From assembly GCA_947497175.1 (NCBI GenBank), contig CANMFM010000008.1, positions 62,001-126,000 on the forward strand: DNA of 64,000 bases, given 5' to 3'. The notes below the pieces were generated by a model. The model was given only the letters and a program-made list of their open reading frames with translations. It did not search any database and was not told the origin of the DNA. This DNA is from an uncultured Aquimarina sp. Its GTDB lineage: Bacteria; Bacteroidota; Bacteroidia; Flavobacteriales; Flavobacteriaceae. This document shows, piece by piece, positions 35,468 through 44,767 of the stretch. The position numbers were made by a program, and so were the translations under genes. Every line of letters starts with the position of its first letter. Within the stretch, counting starts at the first letter, position 1.

Positions 35468-36042
35468 CAAAAAAACCTGAACTTTATTTCAGAAATGATC
35501 AAGAATGGCGCACGTGGCTACATGATCATCATAAAAACGTTGACGGCGTTTATCTGATTTTTTATAAAGTAGAAAGCAAAAAGCCCAGTATGCGTTGGGA
35601 AGAAGCCGTAAAAGTTGCCCTTTGCTATGGCTGGATTGATTCTACAGTAAAAAAACTAGACGAGGAACGCCGAAGACAATATTTTTGCCCTCGCAAGCCA
35701 AAAAGTGTTTGGAGTAAGCTCAACAAATCCTATATTAAAGATCTTATCAAAAATAACCTAATGCACAAAAGCGGTTTAGCATGTATAAAAGCTGCAAAAA
35801 AGAATGGATCATGGACAGCATTAGATGATGTCGAAAAAGGAATAATCCCCGAAGACCTGAAAAAAGCATTTGATAAATACCCAAAAGCATTTCAAAACTA
35901 CCAAAACTTTGCTCCGGGATATAGAAAAAACTACTTATATTGGTTAAACCAAGCGAAACGCCAAGAAACCCGGGATAAAAGAATTACTGAGATTATTAAT
36001 TATTGCGAGGCCAATCAAAAAACACGTGGTAATTGGGGGTAG
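35464..36042 (+). CDS. YdeI/OmpD-associated-like protein
   Basis: 192 aa. It shows the order typical of the YdeI/OmdA group: LYFRNDQEWRTWLHDHH, SMRWEEAVKVALCYGWIDS, RRRQYFCPRKPKSVWSKLN near residues 70-90 and a C-terminal helical segment with FQNFAPGYRKNYLYWLNQA-type residues. No signal peptide. The biochemical role of the family is not settled. Start ATG overlaps the esterase stop (ATGA). Confidence 0.85.
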   Translation: MTKKPELYFRNDQEWRTWLHDHHKNVDGVYLIFYKVESKKPSMRWEEAVKVALCYGWIDSTVKKLDEERRRQYFCPRKPKSVWSKLNKSYIKDLIKNNLMHKSGLACIKAAKKNGSWTALDDVEKGIIPEDLKKAFDKYPKAFQNYQNFAPGYRKNYLYWLNQAKRQETRDKRITEIINYCEANQKTRGNWG

Positions 36043-36113
36043 CCTGCCTTAACATGGCTTTAAGATATTTTATCTCTGAAATTCTTATTTTCGACCCACA
36101 TAAAGTACTCATC

Positions 36114-36203
36114 ATGCACAACTATATTATTACATCTCTGCTATTATTCATATTTATTAGTAGCGCTACCCAGGCACGATTCAACAATCAAAATGCTTAT
36201 TGA
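36114..36203 (+). CDS. Possible 29-aa secreted peptide or gene remnant
   Basis: ATG at 36114 to TGA at 36201 encodes a strongly hydrophobic stretch (YIITSLLLFIFIS) followed by a signal-peptidase-like SATQA and ten residues (RFNNQNAY end). This looks like an intact signal peptide with almost no mature part. It may be the 5' remnant of a secreted protein gene, or a chance frame. It sits 32 bp before the S10 peptidase gene. Confidence 0.3.
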   Translation: MHNYIITSLLLFIFISSATQARFNNQNAY

Positions 36204-36235
36204 CAACTAATCTATGAATTCAGTATCTTATACTA

Positions 36236-37735
36236 ATGAAAAAGCACTATTCTTTACTAATAATCGTATGTACTCTTTTTTCACTTACGGCTGAAGCTCA
36301 AAAAGTAGCGATTCCTGTGGATACGACCATCGTAACAAATCATACGACGGTCATAAAAGGAAAAACGATCCCCTACAAGGCCATTGTTGGTTTTCAACCC
36401 GTTTGGAATGAAGATCGAAAACCAATAGCTTCATTATCGTACACCTATTATAAAAGAACTGACATCAAAAATGATGAAAACCGCCCTTTATTGATTTCAT
36501 TTAATGGTGGCCCAGGATCGGCATCGGTATGGATGCATATTGCATACACAGGCCCAAGGATCCTTAAAATTGATGATGAAGGTTTCCCGATACAACCTTA
36601 TGGGATAAAAACGAATCCCAACTCGGTTCTGGATGTAGCTGATATTGTCTATATTAATCCTGTAAACACTGGGTACTCCAGGATGATTGCAGGAGAAGAT
36701 GGTAAAATGCCCGAAAAAACACTTTTTTTTGGTGTGAACGAAGATGTAGCATATCTTGCTGGCTGGATCAATACGTTTATTACTCGTACTAATCGCTGGA
36801 GATCTCCCAAATATCTTATCGGTGAGAGCTACGGAACAACTCGCGTATCTGGCCTGGCTTTAGAACTTCAAAATCAACACTGGATGTATCTAAACGGAGT
36901 GATTTTGGTTTCACCAACAGAGATAGGTTTTAAATTTGCAGGACCTGTAGAAGTTGCTAACAGGCTCCCTTATTTTACGGCCGCTGCATGGTATCATAAA
37001 ATGTTACCTGCCGAACTTCAGAAAAAAGATTTATTAGATGTGCTTCCGGAAGTAGAAAACTACACGATAAACTCATTACTACCAGCGCTTATAAAAAGCG
37101 GGTATTTAGAAGCCTCAAAAAAAGAAGAAATTATTACTAAAATGGCCTATTATTCTGGGCTGTCAAAAAAGACAATTCGTCAACATAACCTCGAAGTTCC
37201 TAAATCATATTTCTGGAAAGATCTTCTGCGGGATAAAGAGGGATACACTATAGGACGATTGGATTCTCGCTATAAAGGAATGGATATCAAAGAAGCCGGA
37301 GATACTCCCGATTATAATAGTGAGTTAACATCATGGCTTCATGCATTTACACCTGCCATCAATTATTATTATAGCCAGGAACTAAAATTTAAGACCGATC
37401 TTAAGTACAATATGTTTGGGCCTGTAAAGCCATGGGATAGAAAAAAGAATAATCTAACCGGAGAAAACCTTAGAAGTGCCATGGCTATGAACGCTAATCT
37501 ACACACCATGATCCAATCTGGATATTATGATGGGGCAACTACCTATTTTAATGCCAAATATGTGATGTGGCAACTCAATGCCAATGGAAAATTAACCGAC
37601 AGGCTTAGTTTTAAGGGATATCGTAGTGGTCATATGATGTACCTAAGAAATGAGGACCTCATTCAGGCCAATGAAGACATAAGAGCGTTTATTCTAAAGT
37701 CATCTGCCAATATTAATAAAGGATCAAAATATTAA
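36236..37735 (+). CDS. S10-family serine carboxypeptidase-like protein
   Basis: 499 aa with signal peptide (about 1-21, AEAQ). The S10 oxyanion motif FNGGPGSASVW is near residues 85-95, VNTGYSRM follows, and the nucleophile is S198 in LIGESYGTTR. The Asp is probably in QSGYYDGATTYF and the His in YRSGHMMYL near the C-terminus. Bacterial members act in the periplasm or outside and release C-terminal residues from peptides. It stands alone, with a 17-bp gap to the next gene. Confidence 0.9.
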   Translation: MKKHYSLLIIVCTLFSLTAEAQKVAIPVDTTIVTNHTTVIKGKTIPYKAIVGFQPVWNEDRKPIASLSYTYYKRTDIKNDENRPLLISFNGGPGSASVWMHIAYTGPRILKIDDEGFPIQPYGIKTNPNSVLDVADIVYINPVNTGYSRMIAGEDGKMPEKTLFFGVNEDVAYLAGWINTFITRTNRWRSPKYLIGESYGTTRVSGLALELQNQHWMYLNGVILVSPTEIGFKFAGPVEVANRLPYFTAAAWYHKMLPAELQKKDLLDVLPEVENYTINSLLPALIKSGYLEASKKEEIITKMAYYSGLSKKTIRQHNLEVPKSYFWKDLLRDKEGYTIGRLDSRYKGMDIKEAGDTPDYNSELTSWLHAFTPAINYYYSQELKFKTDLKYNMFGPVKPWDRKKNNLTGENLRSAMAMNANLHTMIQSGYYDGATTYFNAKYVMWQLNANGKLTDRLSFKGYRSGHMMYLRNEDLIQANEDIRAFILKSSANINKGSKY

Positions 37736-37752
37736 TTAAATACGAAACCATT

Positions 37753-38223
37753 ATGTATCTAGCACAAATTAACATTGCCGAAATGATCGCTCCTATAAAT
37801 GATCCCATAATGGCAGATTTTGTAAGTAACCTTGACCGTATTAATGCACTTGCAGAAGAAAGCGAAGGTTTTGTATGGCGACTTAAAGGAGATGATGGCA
37901 ATGCAACGTCTATCACTGTCTTTGATAATCTTTTTTTGATTATTAACATGTCGGTATGGAAAAATATAGATACTTTATTTGATTTTACCTATAAAACAGC
38001 ACACGCCGAGATCCTTAAACGTAAAAAAGAGTGGTTCAAAAATATGCCCAGAATGCATATGGCATTGTGGTATGTAGATCAAGATCATTGTCCTACAGCT
38101 CAAGAAGCCAAAGAAAGACTATATTACTTACAAGAACATGGAGAATCTCCATATGCTTTTTCGTTCAAAAGTAAGTTCTCCATAGAAGACTTAAGGAAGT
38201 ATACAATTAAACAATCCAATTAA
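37753..38223 (+). CDS. DUF3291-family protein
   Basis: 156 aa. Opening MYLAQINIAEMIAPINDP, the central SEGFVWRLKGDD, SVWKNIDTLFDFTYKTAHAE and HMALWYVDQDHCPTAQEA match the DUF3291 pattern, a dimeric alpha-beta-barrel fold related to monooxygenase-like domains. No signal peptide. Substrate and reaction are unknown. Confidence 0.82.
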   Translation: MYLAQINIAEMIAPINDPIMADFVSNLDRINALAEESEGFVWRLKGDDGNATSITVFDNLFLIINMSVWKNIDTLFDFTYKTAHAEILKRKKEWFKNMPRMHMALWYVDQDHCPTAQEAKERLYYLQEHGESPYAFSFKSKFSIEDLRKYTIKQSN

Positions 38224-38245
38224 ATCGATTCTTATCGCATCTAAA

Positions 38246-38815
38246 ATGAAGATATTAGTTTTCTGTTTTTGCTTTTGCAACAGTTTTCTCGGGGTACTGG
38301 GTCAAGTCAAATTTGAGAGAGAATATCGTATTAAAGTAGACGAAGTACCTAAGCCAGCTATTGATTTTATGGATATTGCTTTTGATTCAAAAAGAATAAA
38401 ATGGTATGCAGAAGAAAGCCAAGATGGAAAAACAGTAGAAGGCAAAACCAGAGATAATCACCTTAAATACAGTATTGAATTTGATACCTTGGGCAACCCC
38501 ATAGACGTTGAAATGAAAGTGCCCTTTAACATGCTTAAAGAAAACTTAAAAAACGCCATAAATAATTCTCTAGATTCAATTTACATAAAACATAAAATTT
38601 TAAAAACTCAAATACAGTGGAAAGCCGATCCAAAAACATTAGTACTATTGATAAAAAATCAATATAAAAATGATTTTGATGAGCACTACGAAATTGTCAT
38701 AAAAGCAAAAAAGAAAACTATTTTTAAGCGGTATGAGTTACTTTTTGATCAAAACGGAAAGGTTATTAAAGAACTGGAAATCATACAGCGCAATACCGAT
38801 AACATAGAGTTTTAG
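38246..38815 (+). CDS. Secreted protein, possibly PepSY-like
   Basis: 189 aa with signal peptide (about 1-19, VLGQ). The mature part is two repeats of a similar pattern (KWYAEESQDGKTVEGKTR and later helices plus YEIVIKAKKKTIFKRYELLFD, then GKVIKELEI), which recalls PepSY-like secreted proteins of Bacteroidota. The family cannot be named with confidence. It is followed after 17 bp by a DUF2490 gene and may be cotranscribed with it. Confidence 0.65.
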   Translation: MKILVFCFCFCNSFLGVLGQVKFEREYRIKVDEVPKPAIDFMDIAFDSKRIKWYAEESQDGKTVEGKTRDNHLKYSIEFDTLGNPIDVEMKVPFNMLKENLKNAINNSLDSIYIKHKILKTQIQWKADPKTLVLLIKNQYKNDFDEHYEIVIKAKKKTIFKRYELLFDQNGKVIKELEIIQRNTDNIEF

Positions 38816-38832
38816 TGCATATAATTTGAATT

Positions 38833-39528
38833 ATGAGAAGGTTTTGTGTCTTTTTTATTGTTGTTATGGGTTTCCAATTAAACTGGGCACAATCTTCATT
38901 TGCTTCAGGTATACTTCCTAGAATTAGTCTATCAACCCAAATGACTGATCGAATCAAATGGGCTGGTGGATTAGAATCCAGGCAAATATTATTTGATGAC
39001 ACGAATCAAGAAGCATTTACGTATGATTATGTATTGACAGATATCTCAACAGTACTTTCAATCAAAATTGGTGCTTACGGAGTATTAAATGGTGGATACC
39101 TACTGCGTCTGGAAGGAAACCAGGTTGCACATAGAACCATTCAACGGTATAATATTGTACACCGTTACAATGCCTTACGAATTGGCCATAGATTTGCGAC
39201 GGATCAAACTTTTAGTCGATATGAATCTCCAGAGTTTCGTGCACGGTATCGAATTACAATTGAAAAACCTTTGCTTGGTGACCAAATTGATCCTGGTGAA
39301 TTTTATATAAAACTGGGTAATGAATATCTTGTTTCGTATCAAGAGAATGAAACGAATCTTGAGCTAAGAATCCTTCCTTTTTTAGGTTTTGAAATGGATC
39401 CAAAAAGCAAGATAGAATTTGGATTAGACTACCGTATAGGCAACCTGTTGAATGAAGGCACAGAAAATGATTTATGGCTAAGTTTTAGCTGGTTCTATTC
39501 ATTTGACATGAGGCCTGAATCCAAATAA
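38833..39528 (+). CDS. DUF2490 outer-membrane-like protein
   Basis: 231 aa with signal peptide (ending NWAQ). Alternating amphipathic strands (YNALRIGHRFATDQTF, FRARYRITIEKPL, IKLGNEYLVSYQEN, IEFGLDYRIGN) and a terminal aromatic strand suggest a small beta barrel, as expected for DUF2490. A second DUF2490 protein is encoded at 57971. The role is unknown. Confidence 0.8.
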   Translation: MRRFCVFFIVVMGFQLNWAQSSFASGILPRISLSTQMTDRIKWAGGLESRQILFDDTNQEAFTYDYVLTDISTVLSIKIGAYGVLNGGYLLRLEGNQVAHRTIQRYNIVHRYNALRIGHRFATDQTFSRYESPEFRARYRITIEKPLLGDQIDPGEFYIKLGNEYLVSYQENETNLELRILPFLGFEMDPKSKIEFGLDYRIGNLLNEGTENDLWLSFSWFYSFDMRPESK

Positions 39529-39609
39529 ACCATAGCAAATTATTAACCCTATTTTATGATAGCTTCTACTATAAATTATCTATTTTAGTTACTCTCTAAA
39601 GTAAAAATA

Positions 39610-40620
39610 ATGTCTGCTATTATCAAAATCAAACCCTTAGGTTTTCAGTGGGAAACGAGTGATCCGTTTCTATTTTGTGCGTACCATGAGGATCAATATC
39701 CAAAAGGAAATGAAAAGCTAGGACCCGATGCATCTTTAGAAGGTAGAAATATTGGACAAGATTTTACAATTAAAGACGGATGGCGCATGTATCACGGCAC
39801 TGAAGTTCCAGGATTTCCAGCACACCCCCACAGAGGTTTCGAAACCGTTACCATAGTACAAAAAGGCTTGGTAGACCATTCAGATTCATTAGGTGCTGCA
39901 GGAAGATTTGGTAATGGTGATGTACAATGGATGACTGCCGGTAAAGGTGTACAACATTCTGAAATGTTTCCGCTATTAGACTCGGAGAAAGAAAATTCAT
40001 TATTAATGTTTCAAATATGGCTTAATCTTCCAAAGAACAAAAAAATGGCAGAACCACATTTTAAAATGTTATGGAGCGAAGAAATTCCCAAGATAACCCT
40101 AAGAGACTCCAATAATGCTAGCATTGAAATTACATTAATTTCTGGAAATTTAAACGGCAAAACTGCACCTGCACCTGCTCCAGACTCATGGGCAGCTAAC
40201 CCAGAGAACGAAGTAGCGATATGGACTTTAAAAATGGATCCAAATGCAACTTATACTTTTCCCGTTGCTTCGCAAGGCATCAACAGGTCTATATATTTTT
40301 TTAAGGGAAAAGAAATTACCAGCGATGGGTTTGTTATCCCTGTTAATCATGAGGTCATTCTTAAAGCTGAACAAGAATTTACGATCAAAAATGGTGACGA
40401 AGAAGCCCATTTTTTATTGTTACAAGGAAAACCAATTGATGAACCCGTTGCAAAACACGGCCCTTTTGTTATGAACAGTCAAATCGAAATAAGAGAGGCC
40501 ATCCTAGAATATCAACAAACCGAATTTGGAGGTTGGCCCTGGCCTAGTTATGCTCATGTACACGATAAATCAAAAGGTAGATTTGCTCTATATCCTGACG
40601 AACTTGAAATAAACAAGTGA
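39610..40620 (+). CDS. Pirin-family bicupin protein
   Basis: 336 aa, cytosolic. The N-terminal cupin has PGFPAHPHRGFETVT and GDVQWMTAGKGVQHSEMF, giving the His/His/His/Glu metal set of pirins. The C-terminal cupin (about 190-290) lacks a clear metal site, as usual. Pirins bind iron; some act as quercetinases, others as regulators. The length is slightly above the usual 290 aa, because of a C-terminal tail GGWPWPSYAHVHDKSKGRF. Confidence 0.88.
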   Translation: MSAIIKIKPLGFQWETSDPFLFCAYHEDQYPKGNEKLGPDASLEGRNIGQDFTIKDGWRMYHGTEVPGFPAHPHRGFETVTIVQKGLVDHSDSLGAAGRFGNGDVQWMTAGKGVQHSEMFPLLDSEKENSLLMFQIWLNLPKNKKMAEPHFKMLWSEEIPKITLRDSNNASIEITLISGNLNGKTAPAPAPDSWAANPENEVAIWTLKMDPNATYTFPVASQGINRSIYFFKGKEITSDGFVIPVNHEVILKAEQEFTIKNGDEEAHFLLLQGKPIDEPVAKHGPFVMNSQIEIREAILEYQQTEFGGWPWPSYAHVHDKSKGRFALYPDELEINK

Positions 40621-40739
40621 TTTGCTTTACTATTTTTTATAACTTACTGATATCATTATCGAGTTAAAAAAAATAAGTCCCCGGTAGTGTATGATCAATA
40701 AGTCGTTTTATATCAAAAAATCAAGAAGGTTGTATTTAA

Positions 40740-42812
40740 ATGCAGTATAAAAAATTACTTCTTCAATCTTTATCATTTTTACTGTTTTCATATTTGTTTA
40801 TCTCTTGCACAAATAAAGAGGTAATAACAAATAAGGAAAGAGAATGGCTCGCCCAACAGGATAACTTAACTATTGCCTTATTTCCATATTATCCCCCGTA
40901 TGAATTTATCAATGATAATAATACTATAGAAGGTATTTTTATAGAATACATAAGATTAATTGAAAGCAAAATAAACTATAAATTTAAGAGAAAGTATTAT
41001 CTAGAATGGCCTGAATTAATAAAAGACCTGGAAAATGGAAAGATTGATATTGTCTTACAGATGCAATCCACAAAAGACAGAGAATCTTATTTAAATTTTT
41101 ATGCAGAATTATTTGAATCTCCGCATGTAATTGTTACAAAAAAAGATTCAAAATATGCTTCCATTACTAGTTTAACAAATAAAACAATTGCTATTCCGGA
41201 AGATTATGCAATTTTTGAAAAGCTAAGCCGAAAATATCCAAATCACAACTTCATCGAAGATGATAATGATTTGGTGTGTCTTCAGAAATTAAACTCCGGA
41301 ATATATGATGCACACATAGGCCCTCAAGCAGTTGTTAATTATCTGATAAAAACCGAAGGATTAAATGACTTACAAATTACCTCAACAATAGATCATGTCT
41401 ACAAACCAGGTATAGCGGTACTTAAGAAAAATAAAACCCTTAATGATATTATTCAAAAAGTAACTAAAAATATCTCAAACCGAGAAACTCAAAGTATTAT
41501 TGAAAGCTGGTTGTATATAAAGACAAAACCATTTTATAAAAAGCCTAATTTTATAATTCCAATAATAACATTATTATTACTTGTCTTTTTTATCGTTATA
41601 TTCTTGAACTTTTATTTAGGTTTTATTATAAAACAAAGAACTAAAGAACTTCGGGGAGCAAAAGATATTATCGAAAAAGATAATCAACTAAAAATAGCCT
41701 TTATTAGCAATGTATCGCAAGAAATTAAAATTCCCTTAGATGGAGTTTTAAATTTTTCGAAACTTCTTCAGAAACCAAAATTGACGGCATTAGAAAAAGC
41801 TAAGTATATCAATATAATCACCCATAGTGGTAGACAGCTAGTCGATAGTATAGATAACATTTTAGAAATATCTCAATTGCAAACCAAGCAAATAGATCTT
41901 GACGAAGAAAAAACCGATTTAAAAGAAACACTTGAAACAATTCATTCGGTTTATGAAATAAATGCTCTTAAAAATGGTATTTTACTTATCCTTAATGATA
42001 CCCTAAAAGATAACGAACGCTATGCTATTATAGATCGATCAAAATTCATTAAAACTTTAAATGGTATCATCGACAATGCTATTAAATTCACCAAAAAAGG
42101 AGCTGTCCTTATCTCTTGTATGATACAAAATCAAGCAATTATTGTTTCTGTTAGAGACTCTGGAATAGGAATAGAAGCCAGAGATACAGAGAATATATTT
42201 AAAAGTTTTGCCAAGTCAGAAAATCAAATATCCAAAAAATACGGGGGATTAGGTTTAGGGCTTTCAATTGCTAGAGAGAACATCTCATTAATGGGTGGTG
42301 AATTGTCGTTTTCTTCAATCCCAAATAAAGGGTCAACATTTAGAATTAAGCTCCCTTTTCATCCTATAGATAGTAAAACCACATCAGATATTGTATTGGA
42401 TAATCAAAAAAACCTAAAAGAGAATCAATATGTGGTTTTAATTGTAGAGGATGGTGATGTAAATTTTTTATTTCTAAAACTATTATTGAAAAAGATAAAA
42501 GAGTATGACTTTATTGTTTACCGGGCCAAAAATGGAAAAGAAGCAGTGCAATTTTGTTCAAAAAACCAAAAACTTGATGTAGTGTTTATGGATATAAAAA
42601 TGCCAGAAATGAATGGATATGATGCAACAAGAATGATCAAAAAAATAAAACCCGAATTACCAATAATTGCGCAAACAGCATATTCTACCAAAGACGATAT
42701 AAAAAAGGCTTTAGAAGCTGGTTGTAAAGGATTTATCTCGAAACCAATACAGTTTAAGGTTTTGAAAAAAGTGTTGAGTAAGTGTTTTTCGACTACTATT
42801 ATTGAAAATTAG
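40740..42812 (+). CDS. SBP_bac_3 hybrid sensor kinase lacking the phosphoacceptor His (copy 1)
   Basis: 690 aa. Lipobox-like FISC gives C23; a periplasmic SBP_bac_3 domain (about 35-270: LTIALFPYYPPYEFI, ESYLNFYAELFESPH) precedes one membrane helix (about 277-303). In the HisKA region the H-box reads VSQEIKIPLDG with Q327 where copies 2 and 3 have His. The ATPase is intact ([32 protein letters not shown]). The C-terminal receiver keeps its Asp (VFMDIKMPEMNG), Thr region and SKP lysine. It cannot autophosphorylate in the usual way, so it may accept phosphate from a partner or act by dimerising. First of a tandem triplet. Confidence 0.9.
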   Translation: MQYKKLLLQSLSFLLFSYLFISCTNKEVITNKEREWLAQQDNLTIALFPYYPPYEFINDNNTIEGIFIEYIRLIESKINYKFKRKYYLEWPELIKDLENGKIDIVLQMQSTKDRESYLNFYAELFESPHVIVTKKDSKYASITSLTNKTIAIPEDYAIFEKLSRKYPNHNFIEDDNDLVCLQKLNSGIYDAHIGPQAVVNYLIKTEGLNDLQITSTIDHVYKPGIAVLKKNKTLNDIIQKVTKNISNRETQSIIESWLYIKTKPFYKKPNFIIPIITLLLLVFFIVIFLNFYLGFIIKQRTKELRGAKDIIEKDNQLKIAFISNVSQEIKIPLDGVLNFSKLLQKPKLTALEKAKYINIITHSGRQLVDSIDNILEISQLQTKQIDLDEEKTDLKETLETIHSVYEINALKNGILLILNDTLKDNERYAIIDRSKFIKTLNGIIDNAIKFTKKGAVLISCMIQNQAIIVSVRDSGIGIEARDTENIFKSFAKSENQISKKYGGLGLGLSIARENISLMGGELSFSSIPNKGSTFRIKLPFHPIDSKTTSDIVLDNQKNLKENQYVVLIVEDGDVNFLFLKLLLKKIKEYDFIVYRAKNGKEAVQFCSKNQKLDVVFMDIKMPEMNGYDATRMIKKIKPELPIIAQTAYSTKDDIKKALEAGCKGFISKPIQFKVLKKVLSKCFSTTIIEN

Positions 42813-42909
42813 TATATCACTACCTACTAAGACGCAGATAAGGTTCTTTGGTTCTAATTCAAAAAAGAAAATAATATGGCTATTTCTTTCTAAGAATTTA
42901 TGATTATAC

Positions 42910-42917
42910 TATCTTTA
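42910..42917 (+). promoter_or_regulatory. Candidate -7 element of the second SBP kinase gene
   Basis: TATCTTTA, within TATCTTTATT, starts exactly 50 bp before the ATG at 42960. The same ten bases lie exactly 50 bp before the third paralogue. No TTG at normal spacing. Confidence 0.4.
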
Positions 42918-42959
42918 TTTTAATAGGAAGAGGAGTAAAGGGTTTTTATTAATTATACT

Positions 42960-44597
42960 ATGACTAAAAAACATATATATACTTTTCTCGTTATTTTTAT
43001 TTCTACATGCATTTATTTTTACTCATGTTCTCCTCCCGAAAATAGCAATAAAAATGAAAAAGACTGGTTAAAAAACAACCCTAACATTACAGTTGCGGTA
43101 TTCCCGTATTATGCACCATATCAATTCATTAATGATAATGAGAAAATTGATGGAATTCTAATCGATTACCTTGATTTAATAGAACAAAAAATCAATTATA
43201 AATTTAAAAAAAAGCTGTACACAAATTGGGAGCAATTAATACGTGATGCCAAGAATAACAAAATTGACATCATACTAGAAATACAACAAACTTCTGAACG
43301 GGATGATTATCTAAACTTTTACTCTAAACTTTTTGAGTCTAATTATGTCATCATTTCAAAAAAAGACGCAGTTTTCGGTAAAAAACTAAAAGATTACGAT
43401 AATAAAACGATTACCGTACCTGTAGATTATGGTATACATGAAATCTTAAAAAATCAAGAACCTCAGCTTAATATTTCTACAGAAATAGACGATTTAACCT
43501 GTTTAAAACGAGTTAGTGATGGCACATCAGATGCCTATGTAGGACCAAAAGCTGTCGCTAATTATTTAATTAAAACTAAAAACCTAAATACTCTCAAAAT
43601 AGTTTCTGAAACACAATACACCTACGACCCTAGCCTGGCAGTACAAAATGATAATATAATCCTTAATCAAATTATCAAAAGAACATCAGAGACTATTACT
43701 GATCAAGAAAAAGAAGCCATATTTAACAATTGGTTATTTACCGATGTAAAACCATTCTATAAAAAAACAATATTTTGGATATATACTACCAGCGTCATTA
43801 TCGTAATCATAATTATCATTCTTTTACTAAATCGGTATCTAAAATATCTCATTAAGAAGAAAACAAGAGAACTTGTTATAGCCAAAAAACAAGCAGAAGA
43901 AAGTAATCAACTGAAGACTGCATTTATACATAATATATCACATGAAGTAAGAACCCCTATGAACGGTATTATTGGCTTTTCCGAATTACTTAATGATCCC
44001 GAATTAACTGAAGAACAGCAAAGAGAATATACAGACATAGTAATAGAAAGCAGTAACCGGTTAAAACATATCATTGAAGATATCGTTGAGATTTCAGAAC
44101 TACATACAGAACAAAAAGGAGTATCTATAGAAAATACAGATCTTTCCGAATTACTACAAAAACTATATCTGATTTTTCAAAATAAAGCAACAAGTAAAAA
44201 TATTTACTTAAATGTTAACAGCGCATTATCCGAAAAACAGCACATCATAAGAACTGATAAGGCGAAAATTCAAAAAATCTTATATAATTTAATCGATAAT
44301 GCTATTAAATTTACAGAACACGGTGGCGTATCAGTTTATTATGAAATACAAGGTAACAACTTAGTCTTTACTATAAAAGATACTGGTATCGGAATAAAAC
44401 AAAAAGATCAGGAATTGATATTTAGAAATTTCTCACAATCAGAAAGAGAAATTGCAAAAAGATACGACGGACTTGGATTAGGATTATCTATCTCAAGAAA
44501 GAATGCCCAACTTCTTAATGGTAATGTTTCATTCACTTCAGAACTAAATCAAGGATCTACCTTTATACTTACAATACCATACCTCCCAAAAGTATAG
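42960..44597 (+). CDS. SBP_bac_3 sensor kinase without receiver (copy 2)
   Basis: 545 aa. N-terminal lipoprotein-like signal (FYSC), periplasmic SBP_bac_3 domain ([28 protein letters not shown]), membrane helix near 275-298. The kinase core is intact: [20 protein letters not shown] with H328, [21 protein letters not shown] and [17 protein letters not shown]. It ends after the ATPase domain ([13 protein letters not shown]), so it has no receiver and needs a separate one. The receivers of copies 1 and 3 are the nearest candidates. Confidence 0.92.
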   Translation: MTKKHIYTFLVIFISTCIYFYSCSPPENSNKNEKDWLKNNPNITVAVFPYYAPYQFINDNEKIDGILIDYLDLIEQKINYKFKKKLYTNWEQLIRDAKNNKIDIILEIQQTSERDDYLNFYSKLFESNYVIISKKDAVFGKKLKDYDNKTITVPVDYGIHEILKNQEPQLNISTEIDDLTCLKRVSDGTSDAYVGPKAVANYLIKTKNLNTLKIVSETQYTYDPSLAVQNDNIILNQIIKRTSETITDQEKEAIFNNWLFTDVKPFYKKTIFWIYTTSVIIVIIIIILLLNRYLKYLIKKKTRELVIAKKQAEESNQLKTAFIHNISHEVRTPMNGIIGFSELLNDPELTEEQQREYTDIVIESSNRLKHIIEDIVEISELHTEQKGVSIENTDLSELLQKLYLIFQNKATSKNIYLNVNSALSEKQHIIRTDKAKIQKILYNLIDNAIKFTEHGGVSVYYEIQGNNLVFTIKDTGIGIKQKDQELIFRNFSQSEREIAKRYDGLGLGLSISRKNAQLLNGNVSFTSELNQGSTFILTIPYLPKV

Positions 44598-44717
44598 TTA
44601 ACCAATGTCGTTTTTGGCATACAATGGCTTTTAAAATAAGGCATTTGATGTTTTTAACCAGGAGCAGCTAAGAACCACTTTTTAAGGTTTGTATTTTTAA
44701 AAGTGTTACTATTATAG

Positions 44718-44725
44718 TATCTTTA
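44718..44725 (+). promoter_or_regulatory. Candidate -7 element of the third SBP kinase gene
   Basis: TATCTTTA, within TATCTTTATT, starts exactly 50 bp before the ATG at 44768, the same sequence and distance as for the second copy. Confidence 0.4.
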
Positions 44726-44767
44726 TTAAAGAAGTGTTAAAGATCATGCCTGAAGAAAACCTATAAC

